Shown: piece after piece, positions 7,604-16,303 of the stretch
How the letters are laid out: every line of letters begins with the position of its first letter
Position numbering within the stretch: the first letter of the stretch is position 1
DNA from: Pseudosporangium ferrugineum
GTDB taxonomy: Bacteria > Actinomycetota > Actinomycetes > Mycobacteriales > Micromonosporaceae
Reading direction: 5' to 3'
NCBI RefSeq assembly: GCF_003002065.1
Contig: NZ_PVZG01000008.1
Coordinates: 1-64,000, forward strand
DNA length: 64,000 nt
Notes under the pieces: generated by a model
The model's input: the letters and a program-made list of their open reading frames with translations, nothing else
The model's database searches: none
Told to the model about the DNA's origin: nothing
Made by a program: the position numbers and the translations under genes

Positions 7604-8025
7604 ACCGCGACCGCCCGTCCCCCGTGGTGCGGCGGGTTCTGCGCGCGTTCGGCGGCGAGCCGGGCCGCGCGGGCCTCCTGGGCGGCGGCCCACAGCGCCT
7701 GCTCGGCCTGCTCGGTGGACTTGGCGGCCCGGGTGTCGGAGGCGTCGAAGTCGGCGGCCACCTTCTCGGCGGCGGCGGCGAGCAGCTTGGCGGCCTCGAC
7801 GTACCGCTTGAGGTTCGCGGTCGAGGCGCTGAGGCTCTGGGCGTAGCGGACCTTGGCGGCGTGCACCGCCCCGCTGGCATTCCTGGCCCCGAAGGTCACC
7901 CCGTCACCGAGCTGGATCCTGGCCCGCTCGGTGGCCGGCGCGAGGACACTGTCGGTGTCCACATGCACATCGGTGGCGAACTTGCTCAGCCCGCCCGTCT
8001 CGACATTGATACCTGGCTCGCCCAC
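7600..8025 (-). CDS. Small helical WXG100-superfamily-like protein
   Basis: A 141-residue, signal-less, Ala-rich protein predicted to be almost all helix, starting at GTG 8025 with GGGGAGG (8031-8037) 5 nt upstream. Length and composition fit the WXG100/EspC-like small partners of type VII secretion, although I see no clear WxG motif. It is the first gene of the operon with the large substrate-like protein and mycosin. Core EccB, EccC, EccD and EccE genes are absent from the window, so this set would depend on a secretion machine encoded elsewhere. Confidence 0.6.
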   Translation of the reverse strand: MGEPGINVETGGLSKFATDVHVDTDSVLAPATERARIQLGDGVTFGARNASGAVHAAKVRYAQSLSASTANLKRYVEAAKLLAAAAEKVAADFDASDTRAAKSTEQAEQALWAAAQEARAARLAAERAQNPPHHGGRAVAV

Positions 8026-8116
8026 GACAGCCTCCCCGTCCAGCTATGCCGTCACAGCAACGCCATCGAGGGTAGCGATTACCTGCGACGCTTCGATACC
8101 CCGTCCGGGTTCGCCA

Positions 8117-8167
8117 GGGGAAGGGAAAGGCGCGAGGAAGGGGAAAAGGGGAAGGAGAAGAGGGGGA
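8117..8167 (-). terminator. C/T-rich untranslated tract after dapC, rut-like or G4-forming
   Basis: The + strand from 8117 to 8167 is nearly all purine, with G-runs at 8117-8120, 8123-8125, 8140-8143, 8148-8151 and 8162-8166; 8134-8167 has no pyrimidine until the end. The leftward transcript leaving the aminotransferase stop at 8179 is therefore C-rich, G-poor and unstructured, the profile of a Rho utilisation site. The complementary strand could fold a G-quadruplex. Confidence 0.4.
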
Positions 8168-8178
8168 TCTGGGCGGTC

Positions 8179-9279
8179 CTAGCGGCTCGAGGAGTCCGCC
8201 AGGCGGGCCACCGCCGCCGAGACCCGCTCGTCGGTCGCGGTCAGGGCGATCCGCACGTGCTGGGCCGCCGCGGGGCCGTAGAACGCGCCCGGCGCCGCGA
8301 GGATGCCGCGTTCGGCCAGCCAGTCCACGGTCTTCCAGCATTCCTCGCCGCGCGTCGCCCAGAGGTAGAGCCCGGCCCCGGAGTGCTCGATGGTGAAGCC
8401 CGCCGCCGTCAGCGCCTGCCGCAGCGCCGACCGCCGGGCCTCGTAGCGGGCGCGCTGGCCGGCCACATGGGACTCGTCCTCCAGCGCGGCGATCATCGCG
8501 GCCTGCACCGGCGCCGGCACGATCATGCCGGCGTGCTTGCGGACCGCGAGCAGCTCGGCCACCAGGGCCGGATCGCCGGCGACGAAGCCGGCGCGGTAGC
8601 CCGCCAGGTTGGAGCGCTTGGAGAGCGAGTGCACGGCCAGCACGCCGGTGTAGTCGCCGTCGCAGACCTCGTCGGAGAGGACGGAGACCGGGGTCTCGTC
8701 CCAGCCCAGCGTCAGGTAGCACTCGTCGCTGGCCACGGTGACGCCGCGTTCGCGGGCCCACGCGACGACCTTGCGCAGGTGGGCGGCGGGCAGCACGCGG
8801 CCGGTCGGGTTGGACGGCGAGTTGATCCAGATCAGCCTGATCCGCCGGTCGGGGCCGAGCGCGGTCAGCGAGTCGCTGCGGACCGCCTCGGCACCGGCGA
8901 GCTTCACCCCGACCTCGTACGTCGGGTAGCACACCTGCGGGATGACGACGACGTCACCGCGCCCGACGCCGAGCAGGGTGGGCAGCCACGCGACCAGTTC
9001 CTTGGAGCCGATCGTGGGCAGGACTCCGGGCGTACCGGAAGCGCCGCAGGCCCGGGCGACCCAGGCCGTGATCGCCGCACGCAGCGCCGGGGTCCCCGCG
9101 GTCAGCGGATAGCCCGGCGCGTCGGCGGCGTCCGCCAGAGCCGACCGGATCGACGCCGGCACCGGGTCGACCGGCGTGCCGACCGAGAGGTCGACGATGC
9201 CGTCGGGGTGCGCGGCGGCGACCGCTTTGGCCGGCTCCAGCAGGTCCCAGGGAAAGTCAGGCAGCGACGCCGAGACCAC
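8179..9279 (-). CDS. dapC: Succinyldiaminopimelate aminotransferase (DapC-type, class I/II)
   Basis: A 366-residue PLP aminotransferase, fold type I. Visible are the substrate loop VGTPVDPVP, the motif INSPSNPTGRVLP that contacts the PLP ring, DECYLTLGWD, and the catalytic lysine in VHSLSKRSNLAGYRAGF. The family exchanges the amino group between glutamate and N-succinyl-2-amino-6-ketopimelate on the lysine/peptidoglycan DAP route. It starts at GTG 9279, only 2 nt after the ferredoxin stop codon; fdx followed by this aminotransferase is a conserved actinobacterial pair (as Rv1177-Rv1178 in M. tuberculosis). Upstream in-frame codons overlap the ferredoxin gene and are not used. Confidence 0.88.
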   Translation of the reverse strand: MVSASLPDFPWDLLEPAKAVAAAHPDGIVDLSVGTPVDPVPASIRSALADAADAPGYPLTAGTPALRAAITAWVARACGASGTPGVLPTIGSKELVAWLPTLLGVGRGDVVVIPQVCYPTYEVGVKLAGAEAVRSDSLTALGPDRRIRLIWINSPSNPTGRVLPAAHLRKVVAWARERGVTVASDECYLTLGWDETPVSVLSDEVCDGDYTGVLAVHSLSKRSNLAGYRAGFVAGDPALVAELLAVRKHAGMIVPAPVQAAMIAALEDESHVAGQRARYEARRSALRQALTAAGFTIEHSGAGLYLWATRGEECWKTVDWLAERGILAAPGAFYGPAAAQHVRIALTATDERVSAAVARLADSSSR

Positions 9280-9281
9280 GG

Positions 9282-9608
9282 TCAGTGCGCATCCCCGCGC
9301 GGCGGCTGGGCGGCCACGAACGTCGCGTCCTTCTCGATCTTGCCCACCTTCGACGCGCCGCCGGGGGAGCCGAGATCCTCGAAGAACTCGTAGTTGGCGT
9401 TCGTGTAGTCCTTCCACTGCTCCGGGACGTCGTCCTCGTAGAAGATCGCTTCCACCGGGCAGACCGGCTCACAGGCACCGCAGTCGACGCACTCATCCGG
9501 GTGGATGTAGAGCATCCGGTTGCCCTCGTAGATGCAGTCGACCGGGCATTCCTCGATACATGCCTTGTCGAGCACATCGACGCAGGGCTCAGCGATGATG
9601 TATGTCAC
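9282..9608 (-). CDS. fdxA: 7Fe ferredoxin (FdxA/FdxC type)
   Basis: A 108-residue low-potential electron carrier with one [3Fe-4S] and one [4Fe-4S] cluster. The N-terminal cluster ligands are in EPCVDVLDKACIEECPVDC and the C-terminal ones in CVDCGACEPVCPV; one Cys spacing in the first motif is widened as usual for 7Fe ferredoxins. The start VTYIIAEPC at GTG 9608 is the standard N-terminus of the family and has AAGGGA just upstream. It is cotranscribed with dapC. Confidence 0.93.
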   Translation of the reverse strand: MTYIIAEPCVDVLDKACIEECPVDCIYEGNRMLYIHPDECVDCGACEPVCPVEAIFYEDDVPEQWKDYTNANYEFFEDLGSPGGASKVGKIEKDATFVAAQPPRGDAH

Positions 9609-9731
9609 GGGTCTTTCCCTTCCAGAGCCTTGCCACTTCGAGAGCGGGAGCACTTCGCGAGCGGGAGCCACTCCGCGTCGAAGCACGACGGTACGGCCAG
9701 AGCCTAGTATCTCGCCGGGAGGAGGTGGGAC

Positions 9732-10694
9732 GTGCTCCGACGGCAGGATGTGGGACACCGGGTGGTAGTCCGACGAATTGTAGGTGTTTCCCGGGATCGG
9801 CCGCTATTCACGGATGCGCTCGGCGAGCTTGTCGCGTTGACCGAGACGGATCTCACTCTCGCCACCGCCAAGGGCCCGCTGCGGGTGCCCCTCAAGGACG
9901 TGCACCGGGCCAAACGGGTGCCTCCCGCCCGCCGGCCCCCGGCCGCCGACGTGGTCGCCCTGGAGCTGGCCGCGAACGACGGGTGGCCGGCGCCGGTGCA
10001 GGCCCGGCTCGGCGCGTGGATCCTGCGCGCGGCCGGCAACTGGACCGGCCGGGCCAACTCCGCGCTCGCGGTCGGTGATCCGGACCGGACCCTGGAGGCC
10101 GCGATCGACGCGGTCGAGCAGTGGTACGCCGACCGCGGCCAGCAGGCCCTGATCAACACCCCGATGCCGCTCGCCGCCCCGGTCAACGCGACGCTGGACG
10201 AGCGGGGCTGGACGGCGCGCCCGCTCACGCTGGTGCAGACCGCGCGGGTGGCGGCGCTGCTGGAGTCCCCGCCGTCGCGCGCCGGCCTGCCGACCGTGGA
10301 GCTCGCCGACTCCCCCGCCGACGACTGGTACGCGATGGTCGCCGACCACAAGGGCACGCTGCCCGCGACGGCGCGGAGGATTCTCACCGGCGTACCGGAA
10401 AGCGTTTTTGCTCATGTCCGGGACGCCCAGGGTGAGCTGCTCGCGGTGGCCCGGGGCGCGGTGACCGGGCCCGACCGGTGGCTCGGGGTGTCGCTGTTGC
10501 AGACCGCGCCGGCCGCCCGGCGGCAAGGGCTCGGCGCGCACGTCCTGCGGGCGCTCGCCCAGTGGGCGGTGCAGCAGCGCTCGCCGCGGGCCTACCTGCA
10601 GGTCGAGGAGCGGAACACGGCCGCGGTGGCGCTCTACCGGAAGCTGGGATTCAGCACCCACCACACCTATCTGACGCGGGAGGCGCCGCACTGA
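9732..10694 (+). CDS. GNAT N-acetyltransferase, cg3035/Rv0428c subfamily
   Basis: A 320-residue protein with an N-terminal small beta-barrel (GHRVVVRRIV...LVALTETDLTLATAKGPLRVPLKDV, residues 8-57) and a C-terminal GNAT domain (about 210-316). The acetyl-CoA pyrophosphate loop is RRQGLGAHVLRAL and the domain ends LYRKLGFSTHHTYLTR. This architecture matches the mycobacterial Rv0428c group. GTG 9732 has a strong GGAGGAGG site 6 nt upstream. It is divergent from the ferredoxin gene, 123 nt away. The acyl acceptor is unknown. Confidence 0.85.
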   Translation: MLRRQDVGHRVVVRRIVGVSRDRPLFTDALGELVALTETDLTLATAKGPLRVPLKDVHRAKRVPPARRPPAADVVALELAANDGWPAPVQARLGAWILRAAGNWTGRANSALAVGDPDRTLEAAIDAVEQWYADRGQQALINTPMPLAAPVNATLDERGWTARPLTLVQTARVAALLESPPSRAGLPTVELADSPADDWYAMVADHKGTLPATARRILTGVPESVFAHVRDAQGELLAVARGAVTGPDRWLGVSLLQTAPAARRQGLGAHVLRALAQWAVQQRSPRAYLQVEERNTAAVALYRKLGFSTHHTYLTREAPH

Positions 10695-10760
10695 ACGGGT
10701 GTTAAGGTCGATGAGGCGGTGAAGATCCCAGAGACCGGCCCGGGACAGGGAGCTTTTTCC

Positions 10761-12107
10761 GTGGCGATCAGCGCGTTCGACCTCTACTCGATCGGCATCG
10801 GCCCGTCGTCGTCACACACCGTCGGCCCGATGCGTGCGGCCCGGCGGTTCGCGGCCGAACTTCCCCACACCGATGCCACCGTACGCGTGGAAGCCGAGCT
10901 GTTCGGGTCTCTCGGGGCGACCGGCCGGGGCCACCACTCGGACACCGCGGTCGTGCTCGGCCTCTGCGGCGAGGACCCGGCGACCGTCGACACGTCCCGG
11001 ATCCCCGATCGGATCGCCGCCGTCCGCGCCGAGGGCCGCCTGCTGCTGGCCGGCAAGCACCCGATCGCCTTCGACCCGGACACCGACGTGGTGCTGAACC
11101 GGCGCAAGAGCCTGCCCGGCCACCCCAACGGCATGCGGTTCCGGGCCTTCGCCGACGGGGAGCTGCTCGCCGAGCGGATCTTCTACTCCGTCGGCGGCGG
11201 GTTCGTGGTCGAGGAGGGCGGCGTCCGCGACCGGGACGCGACGGTGCTGCCGCACCCGTTCGCGTCCGGCGACGAGCTGCTGGAGGTCTGCCGGCGCGAG
11301 GGGCTGTCCGTCTCGGCGGTCATGCTCGCCAACGAGCAGGCCTGGCGGCCGGCCGCGGACGTACGGGACGGCCTGCTGCACATCTGGGAGGTCATGCGCG
11401 GGTGCGTCTCCCGTGGCCTGCGCGCGGAGGGCGTGCTGCCGGGCGGGTTGCGGGTGCGCCGCCGGGCCCCCGCGCTCTGGCGTGACCTGCTCGGGCGGAC
11501 GGACACCGACCCGTTGCACGTCATCGACTGGGTCAACCTGTTCGCCCTCGCCGTCAACGAGGAGAACGCCGCCGGCGGCCGGGTGGTGACCGCCCCCACC
11601 AACGGTGCCGCCGGGATCATCCCCGCGGTGCTGCACTACCACGCGCGCTTCGTGCCGGGCGCGGACGCCGACGACGTGGTCCGCTTCCTGCTCACCGCGG
11701 CCGCGATCGGCATCCTCATCAAGGGCAACGCCTCGATCTCCGGGGCGGAGGTCGGCTGTCAGGGCGAGGTCGGCTCGGCCGCGGCGATGGCGGCGGGCGC
11801 GCTCTGCGAACTGCTCGGGGGTACGCCCGAGCAGGTCGAGAACGCCGCCGAGATCGCCCTGGAGCACAACCTCGGCCTGACCTGCGACCCGGTCGGCGGC
11901 CTGGTGCAGGTGCCCTGCATCGAGCGCAACGCGATCGCGAGCGTCAAGGCCATCAACGCGGCCCGGCTCGCCCTCAACGGCGACGGGGTGCACCGGGTCA
12001 GCCTCGACACGGCGATCCGGACCATGCGCGACACCGGCCGCGACATGTCGACGAAGTACAAGGAGACGTCGCTGGGCGGTCTCGCCGTCACCGTCGTCGA
12101 GTGCTGA
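10761..12107 (+). CDS. sdaA: L-serine ammonia-lyase (single-chain, iron-sulfur)
   Basis: A 448-residue cytoplasmic enzyme turning L-serine into pyruvate and ammonia with a [4Fe-4S] cluster. Both halves are present: the beta domain opening AISAFDLYSIGIGPSSSHTVGPM and the alpha domain from about residue 265 (NAAGGRVVTAPTNGAAGIIP). Cluster-region cysteines lie in ISGAEVGCQGEVG, LTCDPVGGLVQVPC and the tail. I place the start at GTG 10761, 8 nt after AGGGAG (10747-10752); a GTG 14 codons upstream at 10719 is less well supported. It reads away from the GNAT gene with only a 24-nt gap to the alternative start, so cotranscription is likely. Confidence 0.92.
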   Translation: MAISAFDLYSIGIGPSSSHTVGPMRAARRFAAELPHTDATVRVEAELFGSLGATGRGHHSDTAVVLGLCGEDPATVDTSRIPDRIAAVRAEGRLLLAGKHPIAFDPDTDVVLNRRKSLPGHPNGMRFRAFADGELLAERIFYSVGGGFVVEEGGVRDRDATVLPHPFASGDELLEVCRREGLSVSAVMLANEQAWRPAADVRDGLLHIWEVMRGCVSRGLRAEGVLPGGLRVRRRAPALWRDLLGRTDTDPLHVIDWVNLFALAVNEENAAGGRVVTAPTNGAAGIIPAVLHYHARFVPGADADDVVRFLLTAAAIGILIKGNASISGAEVGCQGEVGSAAAMAAGALCELLGGTPEQVENAAEIALEHNLGLTCDPVGGLVQVPCIERNAIASVKAINAARLALNGDGVHRVSLDTAIRTMRDTGRDMSTKYKETSLGGLAVTVVEC

Positions 12108-12120
12108 CCCGGGTCAGGCG

Positions 12121-12585
12121 TCAGCGGCGGACGACGCGGCGGGGCTTGGCGGTCTTCGCGGTGGCGAACGCCTTCAGGGACTTGGACCGGTAGTCGCGCC
12201 CCAGCATGGTCGCGGTCCAGTAGCCGAGCAGCGTGCCGGCGATCGCGAAGCCGCCGTACAGCCAGATCTGGGAGAAGAAGTTGCCCGCGCCGCCGGAGAA
12301 CGGGTAGTCGCCGCTCACGAACGGGCCGGCCAGAACGGTCAGCAGCATGCCGCCGACCGCCGCGGCGGCCAGGTCGGGCAGCCAGGTGCCGGCCGGGACC
12401 CGCTGGGCCCGGACGAACGCGACCACGGCCAGCACCAGGCCGATGAGGCTGAACATGGCGACGGAGACCCAGTTCTCCGCCGTGTCGTTGTCGGGGAAGC
12501 CGATGCGCGTGACCAGCCGTGCCACCACGTTGATCGCGAACAGCGCCGCGGCCAGGACCGCGATCGACACCCACCGCTGCTTCAT
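12121..12585 (-). CDS. Four-helix integral membrane protein, unknown function
   Basis: A 154-residue protein with four hydrophobic segments (about 7-25, 42-62, 75-95, 112-135) and a basic cytoplasmic tail (KTAKPRRVVRR). ATG 12585 has GGAGG 5 nt upstream. It is the last gene of the leftward mshB group, 87 nt after the VanW-like gene, and converges on sdaA with 13 nt between the stops. I do not recognise a named family. Confidence 0.75.
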   Translation of the reverse strand: MKQRWVSIAVLAAALFAINVVARLVTRIGFPDNDTAENWVSVAMFSLIGLVLAVVAFVRAQRVPAGTWLPDLAAAAVGGMLLTVLAGPFVSGDYPFSGGAGNFFSQIWLYGGFAIAGTLLGYWTATMLGRDYRSKSLKAFATAKTAKPRRVVRR

Positions 12586-12672
12586 GACGTCCTCCAGGAC
12601 CGGCTCAAGGCTCCTCGCCGATGGCTCGTGGCTCGGGATCGTAGCGCCCCGCGCTCGTCCGGTCACACCGGC

Positions 12673-13170
12673 TCAACGGGCAGGGACATGGGCCGTGTCC
12701 GCGGTGAGCCACGCCCGGCGCACCTCGGCCGCGGCAACGGCCGGGTCGAAGGCGAGCCCGGACCCCGCGCGCAGGACGGTATCGAGCCTCGCGTCGTCGA
12801 CCTGGACCGACGGCGCGACGTTGCGCTCGCCGAACAGCGACGGTCTGCCGCGGATGGCCTTGCCCACGGAGAGCTCGACGTTGAGCGAGAGCCCGACGTC
12901 CGCCGGCGGCACGGTCAGCACCCGGTCGCCGAGCTCCACCCGGACCGGGTCGCCGGTGCGCGGCCCGACCGCCTCCCTCAGCTTCCGCTCCGCCTCGGTG
13001 CGGGACAGCCCGCCGAGGTCGACGCCGAGCACCCGGGTGCCGCGCGGCACGTCGCCGCCGTACGCCCACGCCGTCGCCCCCGCCGCCGCGATCAGCACGG
13101 ACGCGACCACGCCCACCACGACGACCCGCCGCCGGTCCAGCGGGCCGGGGTCCGCGGGCTCCGGCGTCAT
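12673..13170 (-). CDS. Short VanW/YoaR-like protein with PG-binding-4 domain
   Basis: A 165-residue protein: cytoplasmic N-terminus, one membrane anchor (VVVVGVVASVLIAAAGATAWA, about residues 15-36), then an extracytoplasmic domain with GTRVLGVDLGGLSRTEAERKL and LTVPPADVGLSL, the hallmarks of the putative peptidoglycan-binding domain that precedes VanW domains. The VanW part itself is absent, so it is much shorter than typical 500-residue relatives. Its ATG overlaps the upstream stop (ATGA, 13170-13167), so it is translationally coupled to the membrane protein and mshB. Confidence 0.7.
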   Translation of the reverse strand: MTPEPADPGPLDRRRVVVVGVVASVLIAAAGATAWAYGGDVPRGTRVLGVDLGGLSRTEAERKLREAVGPRTGDPVRVELGDRVLTVPPADVGLSLNVELSVGKAIRGRPSLFGERNVAPSVQVDDARLDTVLRAGSGLAFDPAVAAAEVRRAWLTADTAHVPAR

Positions 13171-13610
13171 GGCCTGCCGGCGACCGGCCTCGCCAGGATC
13201 GCCCGGTACGTGAACACGGCGAAGGTCAGGCTGCCGACCAGGATCATCACCAGCGCGACCCAGTCCTTGCCGCTGACCAGGTAGTCGCCCTCGGTGGTCC
13301 GGGAGCCGGCCGCGAAGAACATGATCATCGTCCACACGGCCCAGGGCGGCGCCACCGCCCACCGCCGGCCGACCGTCGTGACGGCGAACCACGAGATGGC
13401 GTAGTTGGCGACCGCGGCGAGCACGATCGCCACGCAGATCGGCACCCCGCCGATCCGCAGCGGGGTCATGAACAGCTCGAACAGCGCCGACAGGATCGTC
13501 GCCAGCACGGCCACCACCAGGCCGCCGGCGGTGATCAGGCGCTCCAGCCCCGGGCGCGGGGGCTTCGGGGTCTCGGCGGGCGGCGCGGGGGCCGGGGCTT
13601 CCAGCGTCAT
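13167..13610 (-). CDS. Four-helix membrane protein downstream of mshB (DUF6113-like)
   Basis: A 147-residue protein with a Pro-rich cytoplasmic start and four hydrophobic helices (about 30-50, 58-80, 85-105, 118-140). It starts at ATG 13610 overlapping the mshB stop (ATGA). Small four-helix proteins in exactly this place after mshB are common in actinomycetes and have no assigned biochemical role; a link to mycothiol is only positional. Confidence 0.7.
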   Translation of the reverse strand: MTLEAPAPAPPAETPKPPRPGLERLITAGGLVVAVLATILSALFELFMTPLRIGGVPICVAIVLAAVANYAISWFAVTTVGRRWAVAPPWAVWTMIMFFAAGSRTTEGDYLVSGKDWVALVMILVGSLTFAVFTYRAILARPVAGRP

Positions 13611-14494
13611 CGCCCGGCCACGTTGCTGAACAGGTCGCTCTCCCACTTGTGCGGGCCGCTCACCTCGCCGCGTTCGCCCTTGGCCAGGGTGAAGTACTCG
13701 ACGCCCATGAACTCGCCGCCGAAGTCGCCGGCGATGCCGTACAGCCAGGAGTTGTCGGGGATCTGGGTGGCGTGCGCGCGCATCGCGGCGACCTTCTGCT
13801 CGTAGAAGTCGGTGCCGTCGATCCGGGCCGCGATCTCGTCGTCGGGGTGGCCGAACGGCAGGTCGTCGACGTTGTCCACGCCGGCGAACGGGTTGTCGTC
13901 CAGGGCCTGGAACGCCTCCATGCCGCCCTCGAGCACGCTGCGCGGCATCGCCGTCCAGTAGATCTTCTCGGGGCCGAACCCCTCGGCCTCGGCCAGTTCC
14001 GCCGCCCGCATGGCGACCCGGTGCGCCTGGATGTGGTCGGGGTGGCCGTAGAAGCCGTTCTCGTCGTACGTGATCAGCACCTGCGGGCGTACCTCCCGCA
14101 TGATCTCCAGGCAGTGCGCCGCCGCTTCCTCGAGCTCGGCACCCCAGAAGGCCCGCGGGTGGTTGTTGGTCTCCAGGCCCATCATGCCGGAGTCGCGGTA
14201 GCGACCGGCGCCGCCGAGGAAGCGGTGGTCGGTGACGCCCAGCGCGGCGCAGGCGTGCCGCAGCTCGGCGATGCGCCAGCCGCCGAGCTGGTCCGCCTGG
14301 CGGGCCTCCAGCTGGGCCAGCTCGGGAACGTGGATCTCGCCCTCCTCGCCGAGGGTGCAGGTGACGAGGGTCACCTGGGCGCCTTCCGCGACGTAGCGGG
14401 CCATGGTCGCGCCGGTGCCGGTGACCTCGTCGTCCGGGTGGGCGTGCACCAGCATCAGGCGGCGTTCGGGCAGGGTGTCGGTCACCCGCGCCAC
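13607..14494 (-). CDS. mshB: Mycothiol biosynthesis deacetylase MshB
   Basis: A 295-residue zinc-dependent LmbE-family enzyme that deacetylates GlcNAc-inositol to GlcN-inositol, the second step of mycothiol synthesis. Zinc ligands and catalytic Asp are visible in AHPDDE (His19, Asp21, Asp22) and GHPDH (His154). Family features such as LITYDENGFYGHPDHIQAH and the C-terminal MRAHATQIPDNSW support MshB rather than the conjugate amidase Mca. The GTG at 14494 has no good RBS; a second GTG three codons on is possible. It heads a tightly overlapping operon of small membrane proteins. Confidence 0.9.
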   Translation of the reverse strand: MARVTDTLPERRLMLVHAHPDDEVTGTGATMARYVAEGAQVTLVTCTLGEEGEIHVPELAQLEARQADQLGGWRIAELRHACAALGVTDHRFLGGAGRYRDSGMMGLETNNHPRAFWGAELEEAAAHCLEIMREVRPQVLITYDENGFYGHPDHIQAHRVAMRAAELAEAEGFGPEKIYWTAMPRSVLEGGMEAFQALDDNPFAGVDNVDDLPFGHPDDEIAARIDGTDFYEQKVAAMRAHATQIPDNSWLYGIAGDFGGEFMGVEYFTLAKGERGEVSGPHKWESDLFSNVAGR

Positions 14495-14560
14495 TTTACG
14501 CGCGCCCCGTCGCGCCCCCGCGTCTGCTGTTTGCCCCCCGCGGACGGTGTCCGATCAGCG

Positions 14561-16303
14561 ATGCTGGTCGTCGTGGAGTATCCCGAACTCGCCGGCCGCA
14601 GCGGCCGGTTCCGCTTCGGCGCCCCCCACGCCGTGACGGTCGGCGAGGACGGCGCCCGCGTGGCCTTCCTGCGCTCCGCCGGGCCGCACGACGCGGCGCC
14701 GGCGCTGTGGGTCCTCACGGTCGCCACCGGGGCGGTGACGAAGATCGCGGACGGGCCCGTCGAGGCGTACGCCGGCTCGGCCGACCTCGCCGTCCTGGCC
14801 TGGGCCCGCGACGGCCGCCTGCACTGCTCCGGGAGCACCCTCGCGGCCGCGGCGCCGGTGCACGGCCCCCGGCCCGACCCGACCGGGCGCGCGATCGGCT
14901 ACACGACCCCCGACGCCACGCTGCGGGTCATCGGGGCGGACGGCGACGACCAGCTCCTGGCCGGCGAGCCCGGCAGCGGCGTGGCGTGGGGCGTGGCGGA
15001 GCCGGCCGCGGCGGAGTTCGGGCGTGACCGGGGCTGGTGGTGGTCGCCCGACGGCAGCCGCATCCTGGCCGTACGCAGCGCCGGCACGGTCAGCCTCCAC
15101 CTGCTCGACCTGTACGGCGGCTGGGTCGACGTGCACTGGGACCGGGAGACGTACCCGTACCTCGTCGACGTGCGCTGGACCGCCGGGAACCCGCTGATGA
15201 CCGTGCTGCGCCGCAGCCAGCAGCACGGGCTGGTGCTCTCCGTCGACCCGCGGACGGGCGAGACGCAGGTGCACGCCGAGCTCGCCGACGCCCGCTGGGT
15301 GGAACCGGTGGCCGGCACGCCCCTGCTGCTGCCCGACGGCCGCGTGCTCGTCGGCGGGGAACTCGCCCACGACGGCTTCGACGCCCGCTGCCTCTTCGCC
15401 GACGGCAGCCTGCTTACCCCGCCGGAGCTGTACGTACGCCGGGTCGTGGGCATGCTCGGCGGCACCCAGGAACTCATCGTCGAGGGCACCGACGGGGAGC
15501 CGGCGGAACAGCACGTGTACGCCGTGCGTACGGCCCTCGGCGGGGGCGGCGCGAAGGCCCGCCGGCTCACCGACCGGCCCGGCTGGCACCACGCCGAGGC
15601 GGGCGGCGACGTCCTGGTCATCGACGACGTGGTGCGGCGGGGCGCGGCGACCCGGCCGCTGCCCACGGACGCGGCACCCCTCCCGTACGCTCCGCAGCCG
15701 GTCCTGGCCCGGGTCACCGACCGCCGGCTGCCGGCGGCCGTGCTCTACCCGAGCGGCCACGTCACCGGCTCGCGCCTGCCGGTCCTGGTCGAGCTCGGCG
15801 CCGGCCCCGGCCACCAGCAGGTCGTCCTCGACCCGGCCCGGTGGCAGGAACGGCAGTGGTGGGCCGACGCCGGCTTCATCGTGGTCAGCGTCGACACCAG
15901 GGGTACGCCCGGAGTCACGCCCTGCTTCGAGAAGGTGGTGCACCGGCGCCTCGCCGACGTGGCCCTCACCGACCAGATCGACGCCCTGCACGCGCTCACC
16001 GGCAAGCACCCCGACCTGGAACTGGGCCGGGTGGCGGCGCGCGGCACCGGCCTCGGCGGCTGGCTGGCGATGCTCGCGGTGCAGCGCCGCCCCGACCTGT
16101 TCCGCTGCGGCGTGGCGATCGACCCGGTCACCGACTGGACCGAACTGCCGCCCGCGTACGCCGAGCGCTACCTCGGCAACCGCACCGACAACGCCGAGAT
16201 CTACGACCACCACGCCGCGGCGCTGGGACAGGCGCCGCTGCTGATCTCCCCCACCGGGGGCCTGTCCGAAGAACTGCGATTCCTGACCCGGGAGTGTGCA
16301 TGA
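14561..16303 (+). CDS. S9 (DPP-IV-like) peptidase homologue lacking the catalytic triad
   Basis: A 580-residue protein with an N-terminal beta-propeller (about 1-350; GWWWSPDGSRILAVR and LLDLYGGWVDVHWDRETYPYL are typical) and a C-terminal alpha/beta-hydrolase part (about 370-580, including VSVDTRGTPG and AIDPVTDWTELPPAYAERYLG). In active S9 enzymes the nucleophile sits in GWSYGG; here residues 495-500 read GTGLGG, so Ser is Gly497. The chain also ends soon after the last conserved strand and lacks the segments carrying the catalytic Asp and His. It is about 100 residues shorter than active relatives. I infer a non-catalytic binding or scaffold protein, or a gene in decay. Its stop overlaps the Uma2 start (ATGA). 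Confidence 0.8.
   Translation: MLVVVEYPELAGRSGRFRFGAPHAVTVGEDGARVAFLRSAGPHDAAPALWVLTVATGAVTKIADGPVEAYAGSADLAVLAWARDGRLHCSGSTLAAAAPVHGPRPDPTGRAIGYTTPDATLRVIGADGDDQLLAGEPGSGVAWGVAEPAAAEFGRDRGWWWSPDGSRILAVRSAGTVSLHLLDLYGGWVDVHWDRETYPYLVDVRWTAGNPLMTVLRRSQQHGLVLSVDPRTGETQVHAELADARWVEPVAGTPLLLPDGRVLVGGELAHDGFDARCLFADGSLLTPPELYVRRVVGMLGGTQELIVEGTDGEPAEQHVYAVRTALGGGGAKARRLTDRPGWHHAEAGGDVLVIDDVVRRGAATRPLPTDAAPLPYAPQPVLARVTDRRLPAAVLYPSGHVTGSRLPVLVELGAGPGHQQVVLDPARWQERQWWADAGFIVVSVDTRGTPGVTPCFEKVVHRRLADVALTDQIDALHALTGKHPDLELGRVAARGTGLGGWLAMLAVQRRPDLFRCGVAIDPVTDWTELPPAYAERYLGNRTDNAEIYDHHAAALGQAPLLISPTGGLSEELRFLTRECA

Noticed and set aside
3633..7811. Very long open frame on the plus strand opposite the mycosin locus
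   Set aside because: It is antisense to three well-supported T7SS genes, has Pro/Arg-rich composition and no recognisable domain; long antisense frames are expected at this G+C.
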